A DNA stretch of 64,000 nt, from the NCBI RefSeq assembly GCF_049243985.1, contig NC_135369.1, positions 26,582,765 to 26,646,764 on the forward strand. Reading direction: 5' to 3'. This DNA is from Paroedura picta (taxonomy: Eukaryota; Chordata; Lepidosauria; Squamata; Gekkonidae). Position numbers and translations under genes: made by a program. This document shows positions 51,457 through 62,905 of this stretch, piece after piece (position 1 is the first letter of the stretch; each line of letters opens with the position of its first letter). The notes below the pieces were generated by a model. That model worked only from the letters and a program-made list of their open reading frames with translations. It was not told the DNA's origin and ran no database searches.

Positions 51457-54400
51457 ATGAAAGAGGGGATCCTTTTAGCCACCCTGCTCCTCATTCTGCC
51501 AGTCAGCTGGGCAGCACCAAAGGATGACAGTAAGAGGTACCAAGGAGGGAAATGATGGGGGGGGGGGCTTGAACTGCTTCTTTCAACCAGGGATGCTGCA
51601 GGTGTGTGTGTGTGGTCCTCTCAAGCCCAGTGGGTGGGTGGAGGTGGCAGCTTCTGTATTGCTCCATGTCCAGTGCTCACAAGAGCGACCTTCTCTGGTT
51701 GGACGGGGAAGTGGAAATGGCTCTGCTGTGAGCCAGGGCTGCAAGGGTTGCTCAGGGCACCGGCTCCCCCAAACTGGCAGCAGTGCAGGAGACCACAGGT
51801 GACCTGATACTGATGAAGGGTCAAGCAGTGTCTCCTCCAAGTCCCCCCCCCTTCTGAGCAGAGCACTTCACATCCTGAGCTGAATATAACTGCTGTTACC
51901 TAAAAATGGTTGATGGGCAGTACAAGGCCCTGCGTCGCTCCAGGTTGCTGCTAAGGGGGCTTCCTGGGTCAAAGAGAGATCGCTGGATCTGAGCTGAGTG
52001 TCCCTAGAATTGCTGGGTCTTGACTCTGCCTCCTTCTGGCTGCCAATGACCATCTAGGGTAGTGGCCCATGGGAATTTCCCTGTGAAGTAAATGGCCATG
52101 CGGCATCTCACCCCCTTCCTTGCTTTTGTGCTCTTCAGGCCAGAGTCCCTCAGTGATTCCAGGGATCATCCCATTCTTAACCCTCTGCATCCAGGGAAGG
52201 AGAATGTGAGGTGAGTGATTGTTCCTTGCATGCATGTGCGCACACTTACCCCCCCCCCTCGCCAACACCAGGTTTGCTTCACTTTTTGACTGGAGGGCAG
52301 AGGGAGGCCAGAGATGCAGGGGAAGAGAGAAGAGATGGAGAGGTAAAAGTTCTTTCCCATCCTGCTCTTATTCCCACAAAATCATGCCCATCTTTAACTA
52401 GTGTAACTAAACAAGGAGTCTGAAGTTGAACTAAACAAGAAGTCTGACAGAACTAAAGCAGTTCCACAGGGCCTGCAAAAGGGAGCTCTTCAACCAGGCA
52501 TTTGGTTGAGGTTGACCTGTCCATCACTTCCAATTGGCCCCCAAGCCCTCCCCTCCTATCATGACTGATAACAAATCCACCCAACCCCTGGGTCTCAGTA
52601 CGAGTTGAGCTAAGGCTCTTGCAGTTTCACCTTCCTTTAATGTTATTGTTGTTATTGTTATTATGTAAATGTTATTGTTGTTGTTACCACCTTACTGTTA
52701 CTTGAATGATGTTACCTGTACTATTTTGTTGTTTCATGTAAACCGCCCTGAGCCTTTGGGGAGGGCGGTATATTAATACAATAAATAAGTAAATAAATAA
52801 TAAAGTTCAGAACCTCCTTCCCTCCAGTCCCTGAGAGGAGCCCTTCAGCCCTGATTCCTCCCCAAGTGGGGACGACACCTCTTCCCGCCCTAAAAGCAGA
52901 CAGGAAGTTCCCAATTGCATTTGGTGGCAATCCAATGGATAACTCAGCCAGTTGCTGGCCGCACAGCCCATGTCTAGAGCTTGGATTCACTCCATGCATC
53001 CCTCCGAACATATGCAGAATGCTATTTCTTCACTGCTGTGTGGCAATGAGTGACTCTTGCGTATGTATAGGATTTAAAGATAAAGTTCCCAGCACATTGT
53101 TCCCATTCTAGGCAAACCCGAGTCCCGAGATGTCTTTTTCCTATTTTTTTTCGTGTTACACAGCTCATTCCTGGCAGCTGGGCCCATTGTCCAGGTGGGG
53201 AGGCTCAGTGCTAGGGCCCTTTTCATTCCAGCCCCCCTCATCCTTTACCTGTGCTCCGGATTGTCCCAGCCTTGGCTGGACCAACTGGTGGTTCCATTTG
53301 TCATAGGATGCTCCAGGACTATTTGAAGAATGTCGGTCAGGTTGAGAAGGATGCCGACACCATGACAAGGGAACAGGGTAAGAGCTTCATTCCTGTTTGA
53401 TGCCAGAGTCTGGCAGTAGGTGGCAGCCCCTGATCTCACATCTAAAAGGTTGGATGCAGGCTTTCTCAACTAGGGTTTTGTGAAACCCAGGGGTTTCTGG
53501 AAGGGTTTCCTGAATGGGTGGGAGTTAATACATTTTGTATATATATTTTAAAAAGTATTAAACTTTTATTGGTTGAGATGACCATATGTGGTCATCTCAA
53601 CCTGTCCTCCTCTCCACATAGCCAATGCTGGGCCTGGAGGAATGGGAAGGGGAGGGGGCCTGAATGGGTGTGTACACAGCTGTGCTTCCCAACCATATTC
53701 TGCACCGCGCCACTTTATGGAAGCTTGAAGAATGTTTCAGGGGCTTCTTAATGGTAAAAAAGCTGAGAAAGGCTGGTCTGGGGTCTAGTTGATTGCTCTT
53801 AGGTGAGGCAGAGTGAGTGGGTGGTCTGTCTTCAGTGCTTGGTGCTGTTTTGAGCGTATCAGTAGTTAGGGAATCCCAAATCTGGGATTTTATTCCTTGG
53901 CTCTCTAGTCCCACAACAGAAAGATACAACTAATAGACTAGAACAAACTTTACTGAATGATATGAGGGAGGGGGAGGGAACTGGAATGCACCAACATTCA
54001 GAATCAAGCATTCCAAATCAACAGCGGAAATTGTTTCTGATGGAATTTTAAAATATGTAAGGGGTTTATGGTTTTATGGTGGGTTTTAACGTGGGGTGTT
54101 TAAAAATTGTTAGCCGCCATGAGCCTGTTAATGGGAGTGGAGGGATAGAAGCTGAATTATAAATAAATAAAAAAATAAAAATGCAAACAGAATAATAACA
54201 ATGTAGAGGTATGTAGGAGCATAGTTAGCTCTGCTGATCCATTAAGGACACTCCCCCAAAGCAACATTAGAGTACATACCCTAAATTAGGATCAGCTAAA
54301 GCAATGAGCCAGTCTTTGATTTCCCTGGAACTCTTCTTTGGTCTGCTTGTTAAGTGAGAACAAAAACATAATGGAGGGGAAAGGGGGGCGGATGTTCCCA

Positions 54401-57400
54401 AACATAATAAAGGATGGGTTTTTTCAGATTTAATTAAGCTAGTCCGTGCTGGGTACAGAAGAGATCACACCAAAGTTTGCTTGTCCAATATTGTCTGAGA
54501 ACATTTTTCACTCCCTTCTGCTGGGTGGGGGTTGTTTTGTTTTGTATACTATCCAACGTGAACACAAGGAGTTTTGTGGCCCCTTGTAAATATTTGCTCC
54601 TATAAACTGGAGCTCGCTTCATCAGGTACACAAAGTGAAACCTCAGCAGGCAGTATGCAAGCATATATGAGTGTGTATATGTACCACACCAGAAGCCTCT
54701 TTGCTCAGGTGAAACAAGTCTGGAGCACCTTCACTGCTCATAAAGTGACCATCAAAAACAAGAATGGAAAAGACTTGACTGACCAAGCCAACATCAAGGA
54801 TTGATGGTGACAATATGCAGAAGAATCATATGCAAACACCAAGGTGCCTCAGTCACCATCCAAAAACACCTGAGACGCATTGGAACTGCCTATACTGCAA
54901 GAAGAGCCTCTTGTGGCGCAGAGTGGTAAGGCAGCAGACATGCAGTCTGAAGCTCTGACCATGAGGCTGGGAGTTTGATCCCGGCTCAAGGTTGACTCAG
55001 CCTTCCATCCTTCCGAGGTCGGTAAAATGAGTACCCAGCTTGCTGGGGGGTAAACGATAATGACTGGGGAAGGCACTGGCAAACCACCCCGTATTGAGTC
55101 TGCCATGAAAACGCTAGAGGGCGTCACCCCAAGGGTCAGACATGACCCGGTGCTTGGATAGAGGATAAGTGATCTAAGCCCTGAAACAGCTCCCAAATAA
55201 TAAGGCTTCTGGCATAGATACCATTCCATTAGAACTACTCAGGTCTGTTCCACCAGCAGCAATCACAGCATTATGCCAAAAAGTCTGGGAAACTGGCACA
55301 TGACCAATAGGCTGGAAAAGGTCCATTTTTGTCCCATTACGAAAGGAAGGTGATGCTCGCATCTGCTCAAACTATCGAACTATAGCCCTGATCTCCCACG
55401 CAAATAAAATCTTATTGAAGATAATTCAGAACCGTCTCAAATCAACCATTGATGCTCAGCAACCAGATGGTTGTAGCACCTGAGACCACATTGCAAATTT
55501 GTGCTGGATTCTTGAAAAAAAACATGAATATCAAAAGGCCATCTATCTATGCTTCATTGATTATTCTAAAGCGTTGATCACATCAAAATCACAAGATGTC
55601 ATAGTCCCATTGTATACGGCACTGGTCAGACCACACCTGGAGTACTGTGTGCAGTTCTGGAGGCCTCACTTCAAGAAGGACGTGGATAAAATTGAGGAGA
55701 GCGTCGAGAATGATCTGGGGCCAAGGGACCACGCCCTATGAAGGTAGGTTGAGGGATTTGGGAATGTTCAGCCTGGAGAAAAGGAGGTTGAGAGGGGACA
55801 TGATAGCCCTCTGAAAGGTTGTCACATGGAGGAGGGCAGGATGCTGTTTCCGTTGGCTGCAGAGGAAAGGACAAAGGTCCAGTGATGCCAACACAACCGA
55901 TCTAGATGCATTCAAGTTGGCAACAACTCCAGACAAAAAGTGGTCCGTTCCTCCTCTGCCTTGAGACGTGGACTGATTTGACGTGGCCCATCTCTGTCTC
56001 CAGCCTGCTGCCTTGTGGTCAGCTTTGATCAACAGAAGCCAGGCATAAAATTATACAGTATAACTGAGACCTAAAATAAGAAACTAGCCAGCCGCAGCAT
56101 GCGGTGCCTTGCCCTGTGGAGGCTGAGGATGCTGCTGTACGTCTGGCTAGTATGCAGCATATTCTTCTGCTCCCCCACCCCCACTTTAGGGTGGTCTTTA
56201 ATGGTAACTAAGGACAATTCTGACATTTATGAAGGGGGCGGGGGAATCTCTCTCTTGACAAATGCCATTTGCAAGAAATCCCCAGCTGTGGCAAGCAGCG
56301 CATCTAGCAGAGATCCTCCCCTAGGAACAGACCCCATGAAGAGATGTTGGGTGGTATCTCAAGGAAAACTTCCACATATGCAGCAGTCTTTGGGCCCTGG
56401 ACCAGCCAGGGTTCAGTAACAAGAGGGACCCTGTGTAGCCAGCCGAGAGCTGGCAGAATTTGACCAGGCTGGAAGTTAGGTGCAGGCATGAAAGGACTTG
56501 CAGCCAAGAGCTGGTTCAGAATCACCTCCACCCTCCAGCTCTCATTCAGCAGGTGAGTCAGTTGGCTGTCCCCAGCCCTCCAGGATCACCTGCATCGATG
56601 GAACGTGGCAGGAGATGGCTGAGAACAGATTTATTGGCGAGGCGGCAAAGTTCAGCTGTCTATTCAGAGGGAAGATAAGTCTTTGCAGGACAATTCCTGA
56701 GAATGCGCCAGTAGAGTCTCCCAAGAGGCACTTCTGGGCATGAACACAACTTGTACGTCAAATATTGAACTGCCGACACTGCCTGATCGATTCCTGGAAG
56801 CCTGACCTTGGACTGAATTACAGTAGACTTCTGAAATCTCTGTCTTTGTTATCTTTGGAAAGCCGTAACCTGACACCTGAATCCGGCAGCCAGAACACCT
56901 TTCGCCTTTGGGGGGAGAGCAAGACATCCATAACATAAACTATTTCTTCTGATACAATTTCAAAAGCAAACTAAACCGTGCAAAGCGCGTGTTGTACATT
57001 TGGTTGCTCCTTGAACATGGAAGCTGCCCTGTGCAGAATAAGACCATTCGTTCATCAAGGTCAGTGCTGTCTACTCAGACTGGCAGCCGATTTTGACTGT
57101 TCTGGGCAGAGATCTTTCGCATCAGCCAGATCAATTAACTGAAGATGCCAAGGACTGGACCGGGGACCTTCTGTATACCAAAAAAGGAAGAAAGGTTCAA
57201 AACATATACAGAGAAAAACAGAACCTTTCCAAGGCAATTGGTACAATAAATTCTATATATCAATAATTTTTTAAGGACCAACCAAAACGGTTTCTAGATA
57301 TACTCCGTTTTCACATTTTTTCTTCAGTGGTTGATTCCTTATACTCTTACCAACCAATTTTTATATATAAATAGGCCACTGGCTCTGTAAAGAATTGTGG

Positions 57401-60400
57401 GGAATGTCAGTCAAAAAACATTCCCCTTCTGTATACCAGGCAGCTGCTCTACTGCTCAGCTACAACCCCTCCGTAAAATTAAATTGGTTTGTGTTGGAGG
57501 CACCCACATGTTATCCCTTGTGCAAGTGGATCTGTGCTGAGTAAATTTCCATTCCATTTGCTGGAAGCAACCCATAGACCCCAGGCCCAGCAAGCTCCGT
57601 GCATACCATCCAGCTGCTTGTGTTCAGCTGCAACATCAGCAATTCTACAGCCAGATGCGCATGTGTGCTTCCTGACCCCAGTTCAAATCTGCCACCTTTG
57701 CATTTGACCTATCATGAAGGTCATGATAGTTGTTGTCAGCCATCCAGTTGTGTTCGACTCTTGGCGATCCCATGGCACAGCTGCTGCCATGATCCTCGAT
57801 CCTACACTGCCTGCCTCAGTCATGCAATGCTCTGGCTAGTGTCTGTCCTGACCACATCTAACCACCTCACCCTTTGCTGGCCTGGTTTCCTTTTTCCACT
57901 GACCAATCCTAGCATAATTGCTTTCTCCATTGAGTTGGATCGCATGACGTGGCCAAAGTAGGTGAGCCAGTGTGTTTGTGATTTTGCTTATCAATGATAT
58001 ATCAGACTTTATGCACTGTAGCATTTCCTTGTTTGTGACTTTTGCCGTCCATGGAACCTGCAGAAGCTTTCTGCAACACCAGAGTTCAAATTAATCGATT
58101 ATCTTGTCCAGTTTTTTCATTGTCCATTGGCTATTGGAAATATGACATTTAGTGGTTAGGCTTATGTCATTGCTTTGCCATGTTCGGTTCAGGCCCCCTC
58201 ACTAAACTGACCTGTGTGTGTTTCCTTTAGCCAGCAGGCCCCTGCATTCCACATGGGAAAAGATAGCTCCATTCCATTAAAACATAATACCTTGGCTATT
58301 GTAATCTCTTGGTAGTCTCTATGGGCAGTCCAAGTTTTTATGCATTTTCTTTAATAGTCTGCCTGCCTCATTGGGACTCGGGTCAGATGGCAAGTACGAT
58401 TGGTGTGTTGAGCTAGAAGGAAGCATCATCCCATGCCATCTGCCCTGAACCCCAATGACAAAGGGGGACTATAAATGAAAATCCATCTGCACCATAATTA
58501 CTCCCTCTTGATTTCCCTTTGGCCGACCCAGTCTTCTCCCTGTCTTTGCAGCTCTCCTGCTTCTCTTTGCTCTTCATGACTATGACAAGAGCGGTCGACT
58601 GGACGGCCTTGAATTCCTGCGGCTGCTTACTGAGCTGGTGGAAGAACAGGCCAAAAGGCAGCCTTTGCCTGACTCAGTAAGTGCTGTTTTATTCCTTGGA
58701 CACTTTCGTGTCATGTGTTTCGTCACCTCTGCCAGCGCTGCAATACACTCTGTCATTCTGTCCCAGGTTGTTGCCTCAATTGCTTTGCTAGGACCACTGG
58801 ATCCCATTCCTTGTTGCTCCCCTGAGGCTGCCACTCTGGGCTCCCTATCATAATGTGACTCTCAAGAGCAGCGGCTCCCAACCTAGTTGAACCTGTGAGC
58901 ACTCTGGAATTTTTAAAGAACAGGTAGTGGCCACTACAACAAAATGGCTGCCATGGAATTGGAACCAATGGCGAAACAGCTATTGTGGAGATTGGACTCA
59001 AGTCACAAAATGGCGGCCTGAGGTCAATCGCAAAATGTTAAAAATGCTTCACAAAACATGAGGAGAGACCAAAGAAGCAACTATGATGGAAGCAGCTTTG
59101 TTGAGCCATTAGGCTTTCATCCACTGACTGCCACAAAACCTGTAAGCCGTTATACTAGACTCCATTAGCAGGCAGAAAAAACTGGCTGTATAGCAGTAAT
59201 TCAAGAACACAGCGTGTTTATTTTTCTTTTAGTTCATGTGAATGCAGCAGTTTTACTGCCTACACATTTTTGTGACAGTCTCCTGACAAAGCTCTAATTG
59301 CTTAAAATCTTTCATCTCCTGTCCCTGCTGTTTTTCATTTTTCTCTTCCTCAGTGAAACTCCCTTGAGTTTCGGGGATGGCTACAATGAGGCCTAGAACA
59401 GACATGCAGCGTGGACTGCACCACTGCCAGTAAATGATTACAATTTAGCATGTTTCCCTTTGTTTTAAAAACTGGCAAATAGAAAGCCACCACAGCAAGC
59501 AAGAGGCAAGAGTGTTGAGCATTTCGCCCTGCTGGGCAAGTTTTTGTGGCTTTCCTTCCCCATTTGAGGGCACATTGAAATCTTAGAATTGGAAGGGACC
59601 ATAGAGGCCATCTAGTCCAACCCCCGTTCAATGCAGGATCAGCCTAAAGCGTCCATGCTGCATACAGACTGCCAATGAGGGGGAGCTCATTGCCTCTTTA
59701 GGCAACCGATTCCACTGCTGAAGTACTGAAAGTTTTTCCTGATATCTAGTCAGTACCATTCTGCATGTAGTTTAAAGCCATGACTGTGGGTCTTCTCCTC
59801 TGCTGCCAAGAACCATTCCCTGCCCTCCTCTAAGCAACAACCTTGCTAAGTAATCTTGGTTCCCAAAAGACTGTACCACCAGAACAGGTCTTGGGATGTT
59901 TTCTCTTGCCTCCCTTTAGCCTCAAAGGCTGGTTGCCAGTTTTCTCATACAAAGGTCACGGATATTGAAACACTTTATAGAATCATTTAATAACAGAGTT
60001 GGAAGGGACATCCAGGGTCATCTAGTCCAACCCCCTGCACTGTGCAGGACACTCACAACCCATCCACTGCCAGCCCCTTGAACCACTGCTCATCCACTGC
60101 CAGCCCCTTGAACCTTCACAGAATCAGCCTCTCCGTCAGATGGCTATGTAGCCTCTGCTTAAATTTCCAAAGATGGAGAACCCACCACCTCCCGAGGAAG
60201 CCTGTTCCACTGAGAAATTGCTGTCAGGAACTTCTTCTGGATGTTTTAGAATCCCTCTCCCTAGAGCTTCTTAGCTGACAAGTTTCCTTATTTTAAATCA
60301 TCCAAAAAGCGGACACAGTGGGGCCTTCATGTGACATAATCACTCCACTTTGAGATCTAAATCTGTTCTTCAAAACTATTGTCTTCATTTATCGTATGAC

Positions 60401-61949
60401 GTGTGTAGCATAGCCATGAGATCCAAGGACTGTCTGGCAGCCAGGCAAGGGGCATTCGGAGGCAGTTTGCCATTGCCTGCCTCTGCATCAAGACCCCTCG
60501 TGTTCTTTGGAGGAACTACCACCCAAAGCCCCTCTGAGGTCTCCCCTCTAAATACTAGCCAGGCCTGGCTCTGCATAGCTTCTGAGATCTGGCGGGATCG
60601 ATCTTGCCTGGACCATCGAAATTATATGCCTAGAGAGAAAGCAGCTTCACTGACCTTAACTTCTATGCCCTGTTTGTGTGGCCCTCCAGGACACCTGGCT
60701 GTCCACTGTGTGAAGCAGTATGCTGGAGTAGATGGACCACTGGTCTGATCCAGCCGCTCATCACATGATCTCCCATATAAGGCTATACTCTGGCAAAAGC
60801 CTTGATTAAAACTTTGTTGGGCCTAGGGGTGCCCAAAATTGTTGTGGAACATGTTGATACTTTAAGGCTTACAAGAAAGATGCAGAGTTGGGCATACTTA
60901 GAAGGCACCCAAGACATCTGTTAGGTATAGTTTAAATCAATTAAGCTTAAGGTTTTGGTAATCACCTTTAGGGTCATACGTGGTCTGGGCCCAGTGTATC
61001 TGAGAGACCGCCTCCCTGCCTATACCCCCAGAAGAGCATTAAGCTCCGCCACTTCCAACAGGCTGTGGATCCAAAGAGGCACGCTGGACCTCAACAAAGG
61101 CCAGGGCCTTTTCAGTCCTGGCCCCCACCTGGTGGAATGAGCTCCCCGAAGAGATCAGGGCCCTGCCAGAACTTCCACAATTCCACAAGGCCTGCAAAAA
61201 GGAGCTCTTCCACCAGGCATTTGGTGAGGCTGACTGACCCATAACATCTACAGGTACCCCCCCAGACTGAGAGATCGAACCTACTGAGGGTGTGTCAGTT
61301 ATTGTTGAAATACTGTTCTAGTTGTTATGTTATTGTTGTTATTATATTGATAGTGTTCTATGTAAATGTTCCAAAATGTTTTATGTAAACCACCCAGAGC
61401 CGTAGGGAAGGGCGGTATAAAAATTTAAATCTAAATAAATAAATAAAATCCCGTTATTTTTATAAGGCTAAAGAAATGCAATTCAGGGGGGCAGGGGGAA
61501 CAGAGTGTCTTTGGGTGTTTTATTTGCTGGTGAGCCAACCGTGGACTTGGTCTCTTCATCTGCCTCTGCAGTTGGTGCTGATGGTGGACAGTATCCTGGA
61601 GACACAGGACTTGAACCAAGACGGGTTGCTGGAGCTTTCTGAGCTGTTTCGTGGCCCCTGGCAGGACCAGGCCCCAGCCCTGCTTGCTGCCCCCAGCAGA
61701 GAAGATGGGGCAGTGTTGTGGGCCCCTCCGGGATTGGACGGACAAAGCGCTGGGCTCTCAGACCTCCCAGTCCAGCAAAATACAGCAGATACCCCGTCTG
61801 CCCCAGAGACTTTTCAGGAGGAGCAGGGAGTCATGGAGGCCCCTTCCCTGAGTCCTGGAGCACAAATGCATAAAGGGGATCTTGCCCAGGAAGCATCACT
61901 GCACACACAAGGACAAGGGGGCGAGATGCCTCCTGCTCCCGGAAACTGA
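51457..61949 (+). CDS. CGREF1: CGREF1, secreted EF-hand protein (complete, 5 coding exons)
   Basis: Cell growth regulator with EF-hand domain 1 is a secreted Ca2+-binding protein (family knowledge). Exons: 51457-51536, 52139-52210, 53307-53377, 58552-58676, 61572-61949, giving 241 residues. A signal peptide covers about residues 1-20 ([20 protein letters not shown]). EF-hand loop 1 ([12 protein letters not shown]) is at about 84-95 and loop 2 ([12 protein letters not shown]) at about 129-140. The acidic, Gln/Pro-rich tail lacks the GEAxGQAEA-type repeats of human CGREF1, which is 301-318 residues. The exon 1 donor gtacca at 51537 is needed for the phase, over the nearer gtaaga at 51530. Neither EF-hand has a missing key residue. 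Confidence 0.93.
52455..52800 (+). mobile_element. L2 LINE 3' end
   Basis: 'gttccacagggcctgcaaaa' / 'gcatttggttgaggttgacc', then the tail 'gtaaaccgccctgagccttt' and an (AAT)n-like end. The 5' part is missing. Confidence 0.78.
53457..53775. mobile_element. hAT-type MITE, CAGGCTTTCTCAAC-end family
   Basis: Ends CAGGCTTTCTCAACTAGG… and …GCTGAGAAAGGCTG; internal text shared with 47076-47357. Target duplication is not clear. Confidence 0.68.
54050..54185 (+). mobile_element. L2-type tail
   Basis: 'gttagccgccatgagcctgt' and 'agaagctgaattataaataa' then an A/T-rich end. Confidence 0.5.
54540..54625 (-). repeat. Diverged 'ttgttggtct' repeat copy
   Basis: 'aaggagttttgtggcccctt' and 'ggagctcgcttcatcaggta' on the minus strand resemble the family. 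Confidence 0.4.
54640..55560 (+). mobile_element. BovB/RTE LINE, reverse-transcriptase fragment, split by a SINE
   Basis: Translated pieces give [19 protein letters not shown] (54740-54800) and, after 55165, [17 protein letters not shown] (55185-55240), [20 protein letters not shown] (55350-55410) and [15 protein letters not shown] (55540-55575). These match BovB/RTE reverse transcriptase. In-frame stops break it. The SINE at 54901-55165 interrupts it. Confidence 0.82.
54901..55165 (+). mobile_element. Bov-B-tailed tRNA SINE
   Basis: Same family as 9218-9510: 'gagcctcttgtggcgcagag' head and 'gggtcagacatgacccggtg' tail. The tail repeats are missing. Confidence 0.85.
55590..55990 (+). mobile_element. 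CR1 LINE, ORF2 3' end
   Basis: Translation [20 protein letters not shown] at 55618-55680 is the CR1 C-terminal block. It is followed by 'gtgaggga'-type text and a body shared by CR1 elements ('gagaaaaggaggttgagagg'). It directly follows the RTE fragment. Confidence 0.85.
55990..57000 (+). other. CGREF1 intron 3, nothing recognised
   Basis: No repeat or exon recognised, apart from short A/T-rich ends of neighbours. Confidence 0.45.
57000..57195 (-). mobile_element. tRNA-derived SINE (family of 3215-3445)
   Basis: 'acatggaagctgccctgtgc', 'tgctgtctactcagactggc' and 'agatgccaaggactgga' are the reverse of the family. Copy truncated at the tRNA head, part of which may sit at 57425-57475. Confidence 0.65.
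57200..57420. repeat. Unclassified repeat shared with 63470-63740
   Basis: Both stretches contain 'aaaacggtttctagat' followed by 'ccgttttc' and a T-rich run. No coding signal. Superfamily unknown. Confidence 0.4.
57725..58085 (-). mobile_element. RTE-type LINE 3' fragment
   Basis: 'tagttgttgtcagccatcca' and 'gtgttcgactcttggcgatc' resemble the minus strand of RTE ends. The body then reads on through 'gagttggatcgcatgacgtg'. It differs from the BovB at 4874, so it is another RTE family or an older copy. Confidence 0.6.
58090..58551 (+). other. CGREF1 intron end, nothing recognised
   Basis: Sequence ending in a polypyrimidine tract before the exon at 58552. No repeat or gene recognised. Confidence 0.45.
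58870..59045. repeat. Possible hAT MITE fragment
   Basis: 'cagcggctcccaacctagtt' resembles the CAG…CCAACC ends of hAT MITEs and the body has repeated 'caaaatggc' units. No second copy in the window supports it. Confidence 0.3.
59575..59830 (+). mobile_element. CR1 LINE 3' end
   Basis: 'cttagaattggaagggacca' / 'ccccgttcaatgcaggatca' and the CR1 body 'tttcctgatatctagtcag'. Confidence 0.82.
59975..60290 (+). mobile_element. CR1 LINE 3' end, different subfamily
   Basis: 'acagagttggaagggacatc' / 'ccccctgcactgtgcaggac', then 'ccaccacctcccgaggaagc' and 'ctgttccactgagaaattgc'. A short tandem repeat 'cactgccagccccttgaacc' occurs at 60065 and 60096. Confidence 0.78.
60428..60625 (-). mobile_element. 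5S-rRNA-derived SINE, reverse
   Basis: 'gcagtttgccattgcctgcc' then 'ctctaaatactagccaggcc' and 'gcatagcttctgagatctgg' are the reverse 5S head. It lies in the CGREF1 last intron. Confidence 0.78.
60945..61445 (+). mobile_element. L2 LINE 3' end
   Basis: Translation [19 protein letters not shown] at 60974-61030 is the L2 ORF2 C terminus, with tail 'gtaaaccacccagagccgta' and (AAAT)n. It ends about 125 bp before the last CGREF1 exon. Confidence 0.85.
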
Positions 61950-62905
61950 TACAGGAGAGGAAGAAGCCTGATGGGCAGCTTGGCCCTAAGGATGAACAGA
62001 ACTATTCCTAGATGGGGCTACAAGGTGGTGGTATGCCTGAACTGAAAAATCCCCCTGCATCCCCTCATTTCACACTTGCTACCATTTCCTGTTGTGCCCA
62101 TGTTCCCGGAACCACCAAGGTTTCTCATCTTTTCAGACATCTGTGCAGCTGTAGGGCTCTGCAGAAATTCTTGCTTACCTGGCCTGCTCCTCATACCATT
62201 CCCTTCAACGTGCAGCTGAGAATTCCAATCGTATTGTCCCCTGGATGGATGTCATTTGGCTCAGCCTGGATCAGGTGCCCAGGACCAGAGCTTGGTATGC
62301 TTTTTAGAACAGCTCTTTGCATAGGTGGCTTTATCCAGCTCTCTGGGCACCACACAGGCAGCTCTGGGGCTGCTATTGCCAGCAGTGCTCTCCACCCCTG
62401 AGCGCCACCCCCCCCTGCCAAGGAGGCAAAGACCCATTTCCCATCTCCTACCCTGGAGACTCTCAGGATGTGAAGTAAAGAAGCACAATGCCTCCCACTC
62501 AATCCATATTAGGGAATTGGTCAGCATCCACCTTGGCTCCTCCCAACACATGAAGCTGCCTTCTCTCTAGTCCATCCTTGGTCTGTCAAGGTCAGCCTTG
62601 TCCACGCCGACTGGCCGCGATTCTCCTGGGTCTCCAGTGGAAGTCTTTCACGTTACCTACCAACTGATCCTTTGAACTGGAGGTGCCTGGAATTGAACCT
62701 GGGATCTTTAATCATGCAGAGCAGATGGTCTACCACTGAGCCACGGCATCTCTCCCAAGTGGGCAGCTGCTGTCTACTCACTCCTTCCTGGTACGTTCCA
62801 TAAGAGGAAAGGTGCTGATGGCATCACCCCTGGTTAACAACTCAGTCTCCTATACTTTGGTCAGCTCTCTTTTTCACCCTGCCAATAAAGTGTCTTTGAA
62901 CTTAG
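61950..62905 (+). other. CGREF1: CGREF1 3'UTR with AATAAA at 62884-62889
   Basis: The canonical AATAAA at 62884-62889 is the first after the stop, giving about 940 bp of 3'UTR. A reverse SINE (62545-62755) is embedded in it. Confidence 0.6.
62545..62755 (-). mobile_element. tRNA-derived SINE in CGREF1 3'UTR, reverse
   Basis: Reverse copy of the 3215-3445 family with a well-kept B-box-like 'aattgaacctgggatct' and a tRNA head 'accactgagccacggcat' on the right. Confidence 0.78.

Noticed and set aside
51457-51529. CGREF1 start exon ending at the nearer donor gtaaga (51530)
   Set aside because: It would join to exon 52139 in a frame that hits a stop near the exon's end. The donor at 51537 keeps the frame and the human-like [11 protein letters not shown] join.
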